From the NCBI GenBank assembly GCA_040365065.1, contig BAABNI010000009.1:98893-162892 (forward strand): DNA of 64,000 nucleotides. The letters run 5' to 3'. A program made the position numbers and the translations under genes. Positions 44,261 to 53,575 of this stretch are shown here, in pieces (the stretch's first letter is position 1; the number at the start of each line of letters is the position of its first letter). This DNA comes from Pelagadaptatus aseana (GTDB lineage Bacteria > Pseudomonadota > Gammaproteobacteria > Pseudomonadales > Cellvibrionaceae). The notes under the pieces are model-generated. The model was given only the letters and a program-made list of their open reading frames with translations, had not been told where the DNA came from and did no database searches.

Positions 44261-44839
44261 TCAACGTCGCGGAATATCCTGCAGCAGGTCAGCAATCACC
44301 ACTTTAATTCGCTCCTGTTGCTGGGCAGCAGAAAATTCCGGGTGCAAAGCTCCCTGTATGGCCGAGCGCCAGAGAAACTGACGACTGCCCGGGCGGGCCA
44401 ACCCCACCAACAACATACCTTGCTGCAACTGATCCGGAGAAGCCCCGAGAGAGGGGTAGAGCTGAGCCACCTCCAATACCGCATCACCAGCTGGAGAATC
44501 ACCGAGAACGATTGCCGCCACGACTTCGTAACGGCCACCTTTACCCGGCACGACAGGAAAACCAAGAGCCATAAAACCCTGCTCAAAAACGTTACGCACC
44601 TGCCGCGCTTCGACATGCTCAATGGCCCCCGGCATAACCTCACCTTCGACAACAATAACGTCCCGACGCCAATTCAAGGTATCACCAGCCTCCAGATAAA
44701 AACCCGGCGCCGTAACAGACACCTCCGATAAACGCGGCTTATCCAAGACTCGTGGTGCCATGTCCACAGTTTGCGGACTGGAACAAGCCACACAAAACCA
44801 AAGCGAGGCAACCACTACCACCAGACCCTTAACTGACAT
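44261..44839 (-). CDS. DUF4136-like lipoprotein
   Basis: 192 residues with signal MSVKGLVVVVASLWFCVAC and a lipobox ending in Cys, followed by SSPQ. The C-terminal part LHPEFSAAQQQERIKVVIADLLQDIPRR follows the pattern that ends DUF4136 proteins, and VFEQGFMALGFPVV fits the same domain earlier. Function unknown; probably an outer-membrane-anchored periplasmic protein. It abuts the convergent phospholipase D gene with no gap. Confidence 0.65.
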   Translation of the reverse strand: MSVKGLVVVVASLWFCVACSSPQTVDMAPRVLDKPRLSEVSVTAPGFYLEAGDTLNWRRDVIVVEGEVMPGAIEHVEARQVRNVFEQGFMALGFPVVPGKGGRYEVVAAIVLGDSPAGDAVLEVAQLYPSLGASPDQLQQGMLLVGLARPGSRQFLWRSAIQGALHPEFSAAQQQERIKVVIADLLQDIPRR

Positions 44840-44926
44840 AACTTCTCCATCTCCTTTTCATCCCCATATCCTTTTCACTCCCGCACCATTTGCCCCCAAG
44901 CCGAACACAGGCTCCATGATTGCCGA

Positions 44927-45694
44927 TCAATACAGATACAACAGGCTAAAACCGGCAGCAATTTCTGTCACATCGTATTTAAACCAATCGTCATCGCCCT
45001 CAGAATGCTTCTCGAAATTGATGTCTTTCACATCAATCAAGCCTCTCAACATCCAGTTTTCGCCAAATGTCTTATCCAGCGATGTGACAAAATGCACCGT
45101 ATCGGAGTTATTGAAGCCATAATCCAATTGATTGCTCCATGTGAGGGTCGGTGAAATCTGGTAGTTGTAACTCACCCCCAACAACAGATCGGTCCTGTCT
45201 TCATCCACCGCCCCATCGAAAGCGGTCAAACCGCCAATGGCGATGTCGGTATCATATTCCTGAACCCCATAGCGCAGGCCCAGAATGGCGCCCCAGGCAT
45301 GCTTACCCGAGCGGTGAAAGGTGTAATCGACCAACCCTTCTGCCACCAGTGTGTAATAGGTAATATCAGCCGAAGCGGTTAGTGGCCCAACGGAGGCAGA
45401 GCCCTTATCTTCCAGTTCCAGCTTGTCGATCGAATAACGGAATGTCAGATCGCCGTTGGTGGAAAAACCATCGAGACTAAGACCCGACTCAAACAGCTCG
45501 GCAATTGTGCCGGTATCCAGATGCACATCGGTATTCAGTGGCCCCGATAACAGCACCGTATCGAAGCCGGATTCACCCTGCACATTGAGCCCCGTCAGGG
45601 TGACCCCCACTCCATGCTCCCAATCACCGGCCGATGCCGCCACAGAATTGAGACCACCAATACCTACTATCATTAACCACTTGATCAACTTCAT
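44927..45694 (-). CDS. Outer-membrane beta-barrel-like protein
   Basis: 255 residues. A signal peptide (MKLIKWLMIVGIGGLNSVAASA) is followed by alternating hydrophobic/polar strands with aromatic residues at the girdles: GDLTFRYSIDKLELED, ITYYTLVAEGLVDYTFH, AWGAILGLRYGVQEYD, and the C-terminal strand EIAAGFSLLYLY. It ends in Tyr, although Phe is commoner for barrel insertion. The ATG at 45694 has GGTGG upstream. Specific function not recognised. Confidence 0.65.
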   Translation of the reverse strand: MKLIKWLMIVGIGGLNSVAASAGDWEHGVGVTLTGLNVQGESGFDTVLLSGPLNTDVHLDTGTIAELFESGLSLDGFSTNGDLTFRYSIDKLELEDKGSASVGPLTASADITYYTLVAEGLVDYTFHRSGKHAWGAILGLRYGVQEYDTDIAIGGLTAFDGAVDEDRTDLLLGVSYNYQISPTLTWSNQLDYGFNNSDTVHFVTSLDKTFGENWMLRGLIDVKDINFEKHSEGDDDWFKYDVTEIAAGFSLLYLY

Positions 45695-45868
45695 TGCCAC
45701 CACCTCTTCCAAGACTCAAATCAGTATAGACACAGCCTTCAACCTCGGGACCGATAACTGACTAGTTACACTCAACAGACAAATGGTTATGACAGGATTG
45801 ACCAATCACGGTTCCTCTTAAACCCCAACAATATAACGGCCCGTGCAGCCTTGGCGTATAATTCCAAC

Positions 45869-46621
45869 ATGAATATTTCTGGTGCCGGCTTTTCCATTCC
45901 TCTTGCCACCAGCCGCCCCAATCCTGCGGCTGAGAGCCCTCCTGTAAATCCAGCCAGCAACCCATCGTCGACACGCCCTGAACCGGATGATCGACCAGAG
46001 GTTCGAGTCCGTCAAAGCCAAGCTCCGGAGCGACTGGAAACTGACACACCGGAGCAACCGCCGAGACAAGCACCCGATTCAGGCCCACCCGCGGATGACA
46101 CGCCCGAACAGCCTCCGGAATCCGTCCCGCTGACCCCACTGGAACCCAGCGAACCGGCGCCGCGCCTGAGCATTGAGATCACCCCATCAGAAGATAACGT
46201 CAGTACTGGTGATCGCTCCAACAACAGCGCCACCATCACTCTGGAAACCCCCAACCTCAGCATCAGCCGTGAAGTCACCCGGCAAGAGGTGGCAGACAAC
46301 GCAGAGGATCGCTCTCAACAAGCTCTGGCCAGAGCTGCGCTTGGAATTGATCAACCCGGCCCTGTTGCCCGGGCCACCCTGCGCAATGCAGACTTGGATA
46401 ACAGCGACATAGAAACGCTGGCTGTCGCCCGCAACCAGCAGAATCTGGCAAACACCTACCTGAATATTGCCCAACCGGATGACAACACCAATTCTGGAGC
46501 CTCATCCTCTAACCCGGCGGTTGAACTTGCAAACGAGGCAATCGATGCCCGCACTCGCCAGACATTGCTTTTCTCAGGAGTGGAAAGACTCGGGGACTCT
46601 GGCATCTCAACCAAGGCCTGA
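45869..46621 (+). CDS. Hypothetical Pro-rich protein
   Basis: 250 residues starting MNISGAGFSIPLATSRPNPA. It has a Pro/Glu/Ser-rich half (to about 105) and a polar helical half with SREVTRQEVADNAEDRSQQALA and VARNQQNLANTYLNIAQPDD. No signal peptide or known domain is visible. There is no Shine-Dalgarno; a TATAAT lies 7 bp before the ATG (45857-45862), so a leaderless message is possible. Part of the accessory stretch between the two tRNA genes. Confidence 0.6.
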   Translation: MNISGAGFSIPLATSRPNPAAESPPVNPASNPSSTRPEPDDRPEVRVRQSQAPERLETDTPEQPPRQAPDSGPPADDTPEQPPESVPLTPLEPSEPAPRLSIEITPSEDNVSTGDRSNNSATITLETPNLSISREVTRQEVADNAEDRSQQALARAALGIDQPGPVARATLRNADLDNSDIETLAVARNQQNLANTYLNIAQPDDNTNSGASSSNPAVELANEAIDARTRQTLLFSGVERLGDSGISTKA

Positions 46622-46674
46622 TTGGTACCATTCTCTTCAACTCGCGCTATGAAAGCGCGTGAATATGTGGGAAT

Positions 46675-46709
46675 AAAAAAGCCCGACTGCTTTCACAGCC
46701 GGGCTTTTT
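46675..46709. terminator. Bidirectional terminator between the hypothetical gene and tRNA-Leu
   Basis: AAAAAAGCCCG...CGGGCTTTTTA stem with A and T runs on both sides; ends the plus-strand gene and, on the minus strand, the tpiA-secG-tRNA-Leu transcript. Confidence 0.85.
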
Positions 46710-46716
46710 ATTTGTA

Positions 46717-46803
46717 TGGTGCCTAGGGCGGGACTTGAACCCGCACGAGCTATCGCTCACCACCCCCTCAAGATGGCGTGTCTACCAATTTCACCACCTA
46801 GGC
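46717..46803 (-). tRNA. tRNA-Leu (GAG)
   Basis: An 87-nt class II cloverleaf with encoded CCA: acceptor GCCTAGG/CCTAGGC, anticodon loop CTTGAGG, long variable arm (TGGTGAGCGATAGCTCG), T-loop TTCAAGT. It starts 12 bp downstream of secG, so it is probably processed from that transcript. Confidence 0.96.
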
Positions 46804-46815
46804 ATATTCAGAGAA

Positions 46816-47217
46816 TTACTCAGTAGCAGGAATTTCTGCTGCCGGGATATCACCGGCGGCCGATTTTACAGAAGTTTCCGCCTGAGGGATATCACCAATT
46901 ACTTCATCAGCACCAGCCTCAACAGCTGCTGGAACTTCCTCAGAAAACTCCACGGAAGGCATATCTGGCAGATCGGTAATACCGGCTTTTTGCTTGGCAA
47001 CAACCGCCAAACCAAAACTGGTAATAAAAAATATGGTTGCCAGAATTGCTGTAGCGCGGGTAAAAAAGTTACCGCCACCGGCACTGCCGAAAACAGTCTG
47101 AGAGGCACCGCCACCAAATGAAGCACCAGCCTCTGCACCCTTGCCCTGCTGCAGCAGAATCAGGGCAATAATCGCAACTGCCGCCAACACATGAACTACG
47201 AGAATTACACTTTCCAT
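46816..47217 (-). CDS. secG: Preprotein translocase subunit SecG
   Basis: Small SecYEG subunit with two membrane helices: VILVVHVLAAVAIIALILLQ and ATAILATIFFITSFGLAVV. The conserved cytoplasmic loop is QQGKGAEAGASFGGGASQTVFG. The ATG at 47217 is the family start. Its 133 residues exceed E. coli SecG (110) because of an acidic Ala/Glu-rich C-terminal tail (SEEVPAAVEAGADEV). It follows tpiA, a common pairing. Confidence 0.95.
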   Translation of the reverse strand: MESVILVVHVLAAVAIIALILLQQGKGAEAGASFGGGASQTVFGSAGGGNFFTRATAILATIFFITSFGLAVVAKQKAGITDLPDMPSVEFSEEVPAAVEAGADEVIGDIPQAETSVKSAAGDIPAAEIPATE

Positions 47218-47265
47218 TTTTCCATCCTGCAAGTTGCCAACAAGGCAACCATTTATAAATAATCT

Positions 47266-48003
47266 TTAGCGATTCGCCGCTTCACAAATGGCCAGAAAAT
47301 CTTCCGCCTTCAGGGAAGCGCCACCAACCAGCGCGCCATCAATATCGGCTTGAGCAAACAGCTCGCTGGCATTATCGGCTTTAACACTACCACCATACAA
47401 AACCTGAACACTGGCACCAGCCTGTCCAAGCTTTTCACGGATAAACTGATGCACTTCCTGAGCTTGCTCTGGGGATGCCGTTTTACCGGTACCAATGGCC
47501 CAAACAGGCTCATAGGCAACAACGACATCCTCAAAGGCCTCTTCACCAATCTGACTCAAGACGGCATCCAGTTGCTCAGCAATGATTGCCAGCGCCTGAC
47601 CGGATTCACGTTGCTCAAGGGACTCGCCCACGCACAGTACCGGTGTCACTTTGGCCGCCAAAACAGTGGCTACCTTATCGGCAACATCCTGATCGGTTTC
47701 GCCATGATACTGGCGACGCTCAGAGTGACCGACGATGGCGTAACGACAACCCAGCTCTGCCAACATGGGCGCAGCCAGCTCACCGGTGTAAGCGCCGGAC
47801 TGGTATTTACTCGCATCCTGTGAACCCACAGCAATATCAGTACCCGACAGCAGCTCCAGAGTTTGAGCAATGTAAACCGCTGGCGGACAAACTCCCACCT
47901 GGGCCTGCCCCGACCAACCTGCAGCAAGCTCCTGCAACAGAGCCCGATTGCTGTCGGTACAACCATTCATCTTCCAGTTGCCGAGTATCAGTGGTTGGCG
48001 CAT
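47266..48003 (-). CDS. tpiA: Triosephosphate isomerase
   Basis: Interconverts dihydroxyacetone phosphate and glyceraldehyde-3-phosphate. The active-site Lys is in LILGNWKMNGC, the His in AIVGHSERRQYHGE, and the catalytic Glu in VVAYEPVWAIGTGKTA; the phosphate loop is VLYGGSVKADNA. The ATG at 48003 (MRQPLILG) gives 245 residues. It sits between glmM and secG. Confidence 0.97.
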   Translation of the reverse strand: MRQPLILGNWKMNGCTDSNRALLQELAAGWSGQAQVGVCPPAVYIAQTLELLSGTDIAVGSQDASKYQSGAYTGELAAPMLAELGCRYAIVGHSERRQYHGETDQDVADKVATVLAAKVTPVLCVGESLEQRESGQALAIIAEQLDAVLSQIGEEAFEDVVVAYEPVWAIGTGKTASPEQAQEVHQFIREKLGQAGASVQVLYGGSVKADNASELFAQADIDGALVGGASLKAEDFLAICEAANR

Positions 48004-48044
48004 GTTCTCTATACCCAATTGTTCAGGTTCCGTTCCGAGCTTTA

Positions 48045-48066
48045 CAAAAGCCCCCTAAAAAGGGGC
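48045..48066 (-). terminator. Possible terminator between glmM and tpiA
   Basis: GCCCC/GGGGC stem (7-nt loop) followed by CTTTTG on the minus strand; the T run is short, so it is weak. Confidence 0.4.
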
Positions 48067-48115
48067 GCCAATCTTATAGGAGAACGCTGTAACTTACAAT
48101 CGCTGACAGAGCGGC

Positions 48116-49459
48116 CTATGCGCTGGCAAACAACTTCTCAACGACAGCCGCCAGATCCTGTGCCAACTGGTTAACCAGAGGCAGATCTTCCCCTTCCACC
48201 ATCACTCTAATCAAAGGCTCGGTACCTGAGGGACGCAACAGCACCCGGCCTTTACCATCAAGATCGGATTCGGCTTTAGACACGGCATCATCAAGCTCGG
48301 AATGGTTGAGATCAACCTTGCCGTTGATGCGCACATTGATCATGGTCTGGGGCAACTTGCGCATGCCCTGCTTGGTCTCATGCAAACTCTGCTCAGATCT
48401 GGACAGGGCCAGCAACACCTGCAACGCAGCAATAATGCCATCACCGGTGGTACTGACGTCACCACAGACAATATGACCAGAGTTCTCACCACCCAGCAGC
48501 CAGTTATTCTGCTTCATTTTCTCTATGACATAACGATCACCGACTTTGGCGCGCTCAAAGGGAATACCCAATCTTTCAAGCCCCAGCTCAAAGCCAAAGT
48601 TACTCATCAAGGTCCCGACAACGCCATCACACCCGGAACCAAAACGCTGACGATCCGCGGCAATCAGGTAGAGAATCTCATCACCATCAACCAGCTCGCC
48701 CTTGTGATCCACAAACACCAGCCGATCACCATCGCCATCAAAACCAATTCCGAGATCGGCTTCAGTTTCCAGTACCCGCGACTGCAATCTACCAGGCTTG
48801 GTAGAACCACACTGCTCATTGATGTTCAGGCCATCAGGTTCTGCGCCGATGACATCGATGCTGGCACCCAGTTCGCGAAACACATCGGGCGCCACATGAT
48901 AGGTGGCACCATTGGCGCAATCCAGCACCAGTTTCAAGCCCTTCAGGCTGAACCCCCAGGGCATGGTACCTTTGCAATATTCAATATAGCGACCGGCAGC
49001 ATCATTGATCCGCAACGCCTTGCCCAGTTGGGCCGCCGTCTCCATGGGTTTGTCCAGCTGCTCTTCAATGGCCAGCTCAATATCATCGGGTAACTTGGTG
49101 CCAGTACCGCTGAAGAATTTGATGCCGTTATCCTGATAGGCGTTATGGGAGGCACTGATGACAATGCCCGCCTGAGCCTGAAAAGTCCGGGTCAGATAGG
49201 CAATAGCCGGCGTGGGCATAGGCCCTAACAAACCGACATCGACACCGGCATTGATCAGCCCCGCCTGCAGCGCAGATTCGAACATATAGCCGGAAATGCG
49301 GGTATCCTTACCGATCAGGATCAGCTTTGAATCCCCTTCGGCGCGCTCCGCAAGAACCTTACCGGCGGCCCAGCCAAGACGCAGCACAAAATCAGGCGTA
49401 ATGACCCCCTTACCAACTTCACCTCTGATGCCATCGGTACCAAAATATTTACGCGTCAT
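48116..49459 (-). CDS. glmM: Phosphoglucosamine mutase
   Basis: Converts glucosamine-6-phosphate to glucosamine-1-phosphate for UDP-GlcNAc, used in peptidoglycan and LPS. It starts MTRKYFGTDGIRGEVG. The phosphoserine loop is GIVISASHNAYQDNGIKFF, the metal-binding loop is GFDGDGDRLVFVDH, and the phosphate-binding loop is LRPSGTEPLIRVMVE. It has 447 residues from the ATG at 49459. It lies between folP and tpiA as in Pseudomonas. Confidence 0.97.
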   Translation of the reverse strand: MTRKYFGTDGIRGEVGKGVITPDFVLRLGWAAGKVLAERAEGDSKLILIGKDTRISGYMFESALQAGLINAGVDVGLLGPMPTPAIAYLTRTFQAQAGIVISASHNAYQDNGIKFFSGTGTKLPDDIELAIEEQLDKPMETAAQLGKALRINDAAGRYIEYCKGTMPWGFSLKGLKLVLDCANGATYHVAPDVFRELGASIDVIGAEPDGLNINEQCGSTKPGRLQSRVLETEADLGIGFDGDGDRLVFVDHKGELVDGDEILYLIAADRQRFGSGCDGVVGTLMSNFGFELGLERLGIPFERAKVGDRYVIEKMKQNNWLLGGENSGHIVCGDVSTTGDGIIAALQVLLALSRSEQSLHETKQGMRKLPQTMINVRINGKVDLNHSELDDAVSKAESDLDGKGRVLLRPSGTEPLIRVMVEGEDLPLVNQLAQDLAAVVEKLFASA

Positions 49460-49484
49460 TTGCTTCCCCATTACTTACGCAGAC

Positions 49485-50324
49485 CTAAGCCTGCTCAACC
49501 GCACTCATAAACAGCAACACATCCCGAGTGGCGGCAACATCGTGGACGCGCATGATACTGGCCCCACGCTGAACAGCCAAGAGTGCCGCACTGAGACTAC
49601 CCGCCAGTCTCTGATCCACGGCCCGGCCGAGCACCTGCTGAAAAATTGATTTACGGGAAATACCCACCAAAACCGGACAACCAAGCTCCTCAAAGCGAGG
49701 CAACTGCTGCAGCAGCAACAAATTGTGCTCAACGGTCTTGCCGAAACCAAACCCCGGATCCACAAGCAACTTGTCACGCTCGAAGCCCAAGCTCAGAAGT
49801 GACCCAATGCGTCCGGATAAAAAAGCCATCACCTCAGCCACCACATCCTGATAAACGGGCTCAATCTGCATGGTCTTGGGCTGCCCCTGCATGTGCATAA
49901 GGCAAACAGGCAATCCCGTTGCCAATGCCGCCGCTTCAGCGCCCGGCCGCTGCAACGCACGCACATCATTGAGCATAGCGGCACCAACAGCCGCTGACTG
50001 GGCCATCACCTCAGGAGTACTGGTATCCACCGACACTCTGGCCCCCAGCTCTGTAACCAATGCTTCAACCACCGGTACAACCCGATCGAGCTCTTCAGCC
50101 ACAGTAACCGGATCGGCATTGGGGCGAGTGGATTCGCCACCCACATCAATGATATCAGCACCATCCCGGATCATCTTCTCGGCGGCCGACAAGGCCGAAG
50201 ACAGATCCAGTCGGCGACTCTTATACAGAGCGCCACCATCGGAAAAAGAATCAGGGGTAACATTCAAAATCCCCATAATGCGGGGAACAGATAAATCCAG
50301 ATCGGCAATCATTACAGAGGACAC
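49485..50324 (-). CDS. folP: Dihydropteroate synthase
   Basis: Joins p-aminobenzoate to the pterin diphosphate made by FolK; the target of sulfonamides. Signatures: IMGILNVTPDSFSDGG, GADIIDVGGESTRPNADPV, VSVDTSTPEVM, CLMHMQGQPKTMQ, and LVDPGFGFGKTVEHNL. Size 279. The start is uncertain between a GTG at 50324 and an ATG at 50312; neither has a clear ribosome-binding site. It is downstream of ftsH by about 60 bp. Confidence 0.96.
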   Translation of the reverse strand: MSSVMIADLDLSVPRIMGILNVTPDSFSDGGALYKSRRLDLSSALSAAEKMIRDGADIIDVGGESTRPNADPVTVAEELDRVVPVVEALVTELGARVSVDTSTPEVMAQSAAVGAAMLNDVRALQRPGAEAAALATGLPVCLMHMQGQPKTMQIEPVYQDVVAEVMAFLSGRIGSLLSLGFERDKLLVDPGFGFGKTVEHNLLLLQQLPRFEELGCPVLVGISRKSIFQQVLGRAVDQRLAGSLSAALLAVQRGASIMRVHDVAATRDVLLFMSAVEQA

Positions 50325-50339
50325 TCTTTAAACGAACAA

Positions 50340-50366
50340 GGCCCGACGACCAAAGTCGCCGGGCCC
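50340..50366 (-). terminator. Hairpin between ftsH and folP
   Basis: GGCCCG and CGAC arms pair with GTCG and CGGGCC, with one mismatch. On the minus strand TTGTTC follows, a poor T run, so it probably attenuates rather than stops. Confidence 0.45.
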
Positions 50367-50385
50367 ATAACATCTTCCGTCAGGC

Positions 50386-52299
50386 TCAGTGATGCTGAGC
50401 AGGACCACCAATCGGATTGGCGCCCTTATCTTTCTCTTGCACCTCGTCTCCAGCATCTTTTGGCGCATTACCGCCAAAATCATCATCGTGCCAATCACGC
50501 GGCGGGCGCACTGGCTTGCGAGCCATCAGATCATCAACCTGCTCAGCATCAATGGTTTCATACTCCATCAGGGCATCTTTCATGGATTCCAGAATGTCCC
50601 TGTTTTCATGCAGCAGTTTATCGGCAATCTTGTAGCACTCATCCACAATGCGACGAATTTCTTCATCGATTGTTTTTGATGTGGCGCCAGAGTAATTGAG
50701 AGGTCCGGGAGTGCCGGGCATACCGCCATCGTCTTCGCCATAGTGTAATGGCCCCAACTTTTCAGTCAGACCCCACTTGGTCACCATGTTTCGGGCAAGG
50801 CTGGTAGCCCGCTCGATATCGTTCTGGGCACCGGTGGTCACACCTTCAAAGCCCAGAGTCATCTCTTCGGCAATACGGCCACCAAACAAGGTACAGATCT
50901 GGGATTCCAGAGCACGCTTGCTCAAACTGTATTTGTCGTCCTCGGGCAGAAACTGGGTCACCCCCAGAGCGCGACCGCGAGGAATAATGGTTACCTTGTG
51001 CACAGGATCATGCTCAGGCACCAAACGACCAACAATGGCATGACCTGCTTCGTGATAAGCGGTGTTCTCTTTCTCTTTTTCGCTCATGACCATGGTCTTG
51101 CGTTCGGCACCCATCATGATCTTGTCGCGGGCCTTTTCAAACTCCTCCATGGTCACCACACGCTTGTTGGCACGAGCGGCAAACAAAGCGGCTTCATTAA
51201 CCAAGTTGGCCAGATCGGCACCGGAAAAACCGGGGGTGCCACGGGCAATGATGGAGGCTTTTACCTTGTCATCCAACGGCACTTTACGCATGTGCACCTT
51301 GAGGATTTGTTCACGACCGCGAATATCCGGCAAACCGACAAACACCTGACGATCAAAACGACCGGGGCGCAGCAACGCCTTATCCAATACATCCGGGCGG
51401 TTGGTAGCAGCAATAACAATAATGCCTTCATTGCCTTCAAAACCGTCCATTTCTACCAGCAACTGGTTGAGGGTTTGCTCACGCTCGTCGTGACCACCGC
51501 CATGACCGCCACCACGATGACGGCCCACGGCATCAATTTCATCGATAAAGATGATGCAAGGAGCCTGCTTCTTGGCCTGATCAAACATATCGCGGACCCG
51601 GGACGCACCCACACCAACGAACATTTCGACAAAATCGGAGCCAGAAATTGAGAAGAAAGGCACTTTGGCCTCACCGGCAATAGCCTTGGCCAGAAGAGTT
51701 TTACCCGTACCCGGAGGGCCCGCCATCAGAACGCCTCGGGGAATTTGGCCACCCAGACGCTGGAAGCGGGAGGGATCGCGCAGAAACTCAACCAGCTCCT
51801 GAACATCTTCTTTGGCTTCATCAACACCTGCCACATCGGCAAAGGTGGTTTTGATCTGGTCTTCACCCAGCAACCGGGCCTTGCTCTTACCAAAGCTCAT
51901 GGGGCCACCGCGCCCACCGGCCCCGCCCTGCATCTGGCGCATAAAGAACATAAAGACAAAAATGATCAGCAGGATTGGGAAGCTGGCCACCAGCAACTGC
52001 TGCCAGATGCTGGGCTGCTCCGGACGGGTGCCTTTCACTTCCACGCCATGGTTGAGCAGGTCATCCATCAGGCGATCGTCCATTACCTGAGGCCGGATCG
52101 CCTCAAAGTGCGAACTGTCGTGACGTTGCCCCTTAATCACCAAGCCGTCAATTGTAACTTCGCGAACCTGATCCGCCTGAACTTCCTTAACAAATTCGGA
52201 GTAGGTCAGATTTTCCTGAGTGGTTTGTGGACTGAAATTCTGGAAGACCGTTAACAGCACCGCTGCGATGATCAGCCACAACACCAGATTTTTTGCCAT
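50386..52299 (-). CDS. ftsH: ATP-dependent membrane metalloprotease FtsH
   Basis: Hexameric inner-membrane protease for quality control and LpxC turnover. Two N-terminal helices (LVLWLIIAAVLLTVF; LLVASFPILLIIFVFMFFM) flank a periplasmic domain. AAA+ core: GPPGTGKTLLAKAIAGE, FIDEIDAVGRHRGGG. The protease motif is AYHEAGHAIVG, with the third zinc ligand further on. The ATG at 52299 (MAKNLVLW) is preferred to a TTG three codons earlier. The C-terminus is acidic and Gly-rich, with 637 residues. Confidence 0.97.
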   Translation of the reverse strand: MAKNLVLWLIIAAVLLTVFQNFSPQTTQENLTYSEFVKEVQADQVREVTIDGLVIKGQRHDSSHFEAIRPQVMDDRLMDDLLNHGVEVKGTRPEQPSIWQQLLVASFPILLIIFVFMFFMRQMQGGAGGRGGPMSFGKSKARLLGEDQIKTTFADVAGVDEAKEDVQELVEFLRDPSRFQRLGGQIPRGVLMAGPPGTGKTLLAKAIAGEAKVPFFSISGSDFVEMFVGVGASRVRDMFDQAKKQAPCIIFIDEIDAVGRHRGGGHGGGHDEREQTLNQLLVEMDGFEGNEGIIVIAATNRPDVLDKALLRPGRFDRQVFVGLPDIRGREQILKVHMRKVPLDDKVKASIIARGTPGFSGADLANLVNEAALFAARANKRVVTMEEFEKARDKIMMGAERKTMVMSEKEKENTAYHEAGHAIVGRLVPEHDPVHKVTIIPRGRALGVTQFLPEDDKYSLSKRALESQICTLFGGRIAEEMTLGFEGVTTGAQNDIERATSLARNMVTKWGLTEKLGPLHYGEDDGGMPGTPGPLNYSGATSKTIDEEIRRIVDECYKIADKLLHENRDILESMKDALMEYETIDAEQVDDLMARKPVRPPRDWHDDDFGGNAPKDAGDEVQEKDKGANPIGGPAQHH

Positions 52300-52454
52300 A
52301 TCGTTCAAAGAGTTACCCTCACACCTTGCTCAGACTTCACCAAACAAGTTACTTCTATAAAAATGTACTGCTGTTTCTAAGATAGCCTTATGACCCCGAA
52401 GCAGCAACAGGATTCAACAAAACTTGACCCATCAGCAACCGCTTCGATGATTCC

Positions 52455-53090
52455 TTAACCTTTAAAGCCCTTGCCAACGATATAGACCTCCCGCGAACGG
52501 GGTCTTGAGGCACTGGGTTTGCGCGTGACTACTGTCTGAAAGGATACACGCACATCTTTAAGATATTCATCAAAGCCCTCGCCCTGAAACACCTTGGCGA
52601 CGAAGTTCCCCTTGGGTCTCAGGGTGTTACGCGCCATATCCAGAGCAAGTTCAACCAGATACATGGCCCGCGGCTGATCAACGTCGGCCATACCACTCAT
52701 ATTGGGGGCCATATCCGACATTACAAGGTCTGCTTTATTTGGCCCCAGTGCCGTCATCAGCTCTTCAAACACCTCATCTTCGGTAAAATCGCCCTGAATA
52801 AAGTGGACATCGGCCAGAGAATCCATGGGTAAAATATCCGAAGCGATGACCCGCCCCTTGTCACCAACCAGTTCAGCCGCCACCTGCGACCAGCCACCAG
52901 GGGCAGCACCCAGATCCACCACGGTCATTCCCGGGCGCACCAATTTGTCTTTTTCTATTAATTCGATCAGCTTGTAGCTGGCTCGGGAGCGATAGCCATC
53001 CTGTTGGGAGCGCTGTACATACTGGTCATTGAAATGCTCATCGAGCCAGCGATTGCTGCTTTTTGAACGTGAGCCTTTGGATTTAGTCAT
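52455..53090 (-). CDS. rlmE: 23S rRNA (uridine-2552) 2'-O-methyltransferase
   Basis: Late 50S maturation enzyme (also RrmJ/FtsJ). It has SRASYKLIELIEKDKLVRPG, the SAM-binding VVDLGAAPGGWSQVA, DILPMDSLADVHFIQGDF, DLVMSDMAPNMSG, and NFVAKVFQGEGFDEYL, which include the K-D-K-E catalytic set. Its 211 residues are typical. It is divergent from yhbY and upstream of ftsH, the standard yhbY/rlmE/ftsH arrangement. Confidence 0.96.
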   Translation of the reverse strand: MTKSKGSRSKSSNRWLDEHFNDQYVQRSQQDGYRSRASYKLIELIEKDKLVRPGMTVVDLGAAPGGWSQVAAELVGDKGRVIASDILPMDSLADVHFIQGDFTEDEVFEELMTALGPNKADLVMSDMAPNMSGMADVDQPRAMYLVELALDMARNTLRPKGNFVAKVFQGEGFDEYLKDVRVSFQTVVTRKPSASRPRSREVYIVGKGFKG

Positions 53091-53199
53091 AAAAGAAGTG
53101 ATTTGCCGCGATTCATTGATACTTGGCTGGAGACCATTTGAGGTACAATGGCCCTAGGGGCATACCCCCATTCATGTTCCAAACCAAAGAGACAGTATA

Positions 53200-53502
53200 A
53201 TGCCTTTAACCCCAGAGCGGAAAAAACAATATCGCAATATTGGCCACAACCTGAAGCCGGTCGTCACCGTTGCCGGCAATGGCCTGAGTGAAGGTCTGAT
53301 GGAAGAGCTGAACCGGGCTCTGGATGACCATGAGCTGATCAAGGTAAAACTGATGATTGGCGACCGCGAACTGCGCAAGCAGGTTTCCGCCGAGATGGTA
53401 AAACAGGCCAACGCCGAACTGGTTCAGGAAATCGGCAAAGTCGCCCTGATTTTCCGTGCCGCCAAACGACCCAACCTGAAACTGTCCAACGTCAGCCACT
53501 GA
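53200..53502 (+). CDS. yhbY: YhbY family RNA-binding (CRM domain) protein
   Basis: 100-residue CRM-domain protein associated with pre-50S particles. It reads RNIGHNLKPVVTVAGNGLSE, LNRALDDHELIKVKLM, LRKQVSAEMVKQANAELVQ, and IGKVALIFRAA. The GNGLSE motif corresponds to the conserved GxxG loop. It is divergent from rlmE across about 110 bp and followed by a bidirectional terminator. Confidence 0.93.
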   Translation: MPLTPERKKQYRNIGHNLKPVVTVAGNGLSEGLMEELNRALDDHELIKVKLMIGDRELRKQVSAEMVKQANAELVQEIGKVALIFRAAKRPNLKLSNVSH

Positions 53503-53525
53503 CGCCGAAAGAAACAGGCAATAAA

Positions 53526-53556
53526 AAACCCCTGCAGGTGAACCTGACAGGGGTTT
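53526..53556. terminator. Bidirectional terminator between yhbY and potI
   Basis: AAACCCCTG...CAGGGGTTT outer stem with an inner CAGGT/ACCTG stem; an A run lies on the left and TTT on the right. It serves both convergent genes. Confidence 0.8.
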
Positions 53557-53575
53557 AACAACATCATCCGGCTGA

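Noticed and set aside
45851..45869. TTG at 45851 as the start of the Pro-rich protein
   Set aside because: It overlaps a TATAAT promoter-like box; the ATG at 45869 is more plausible.
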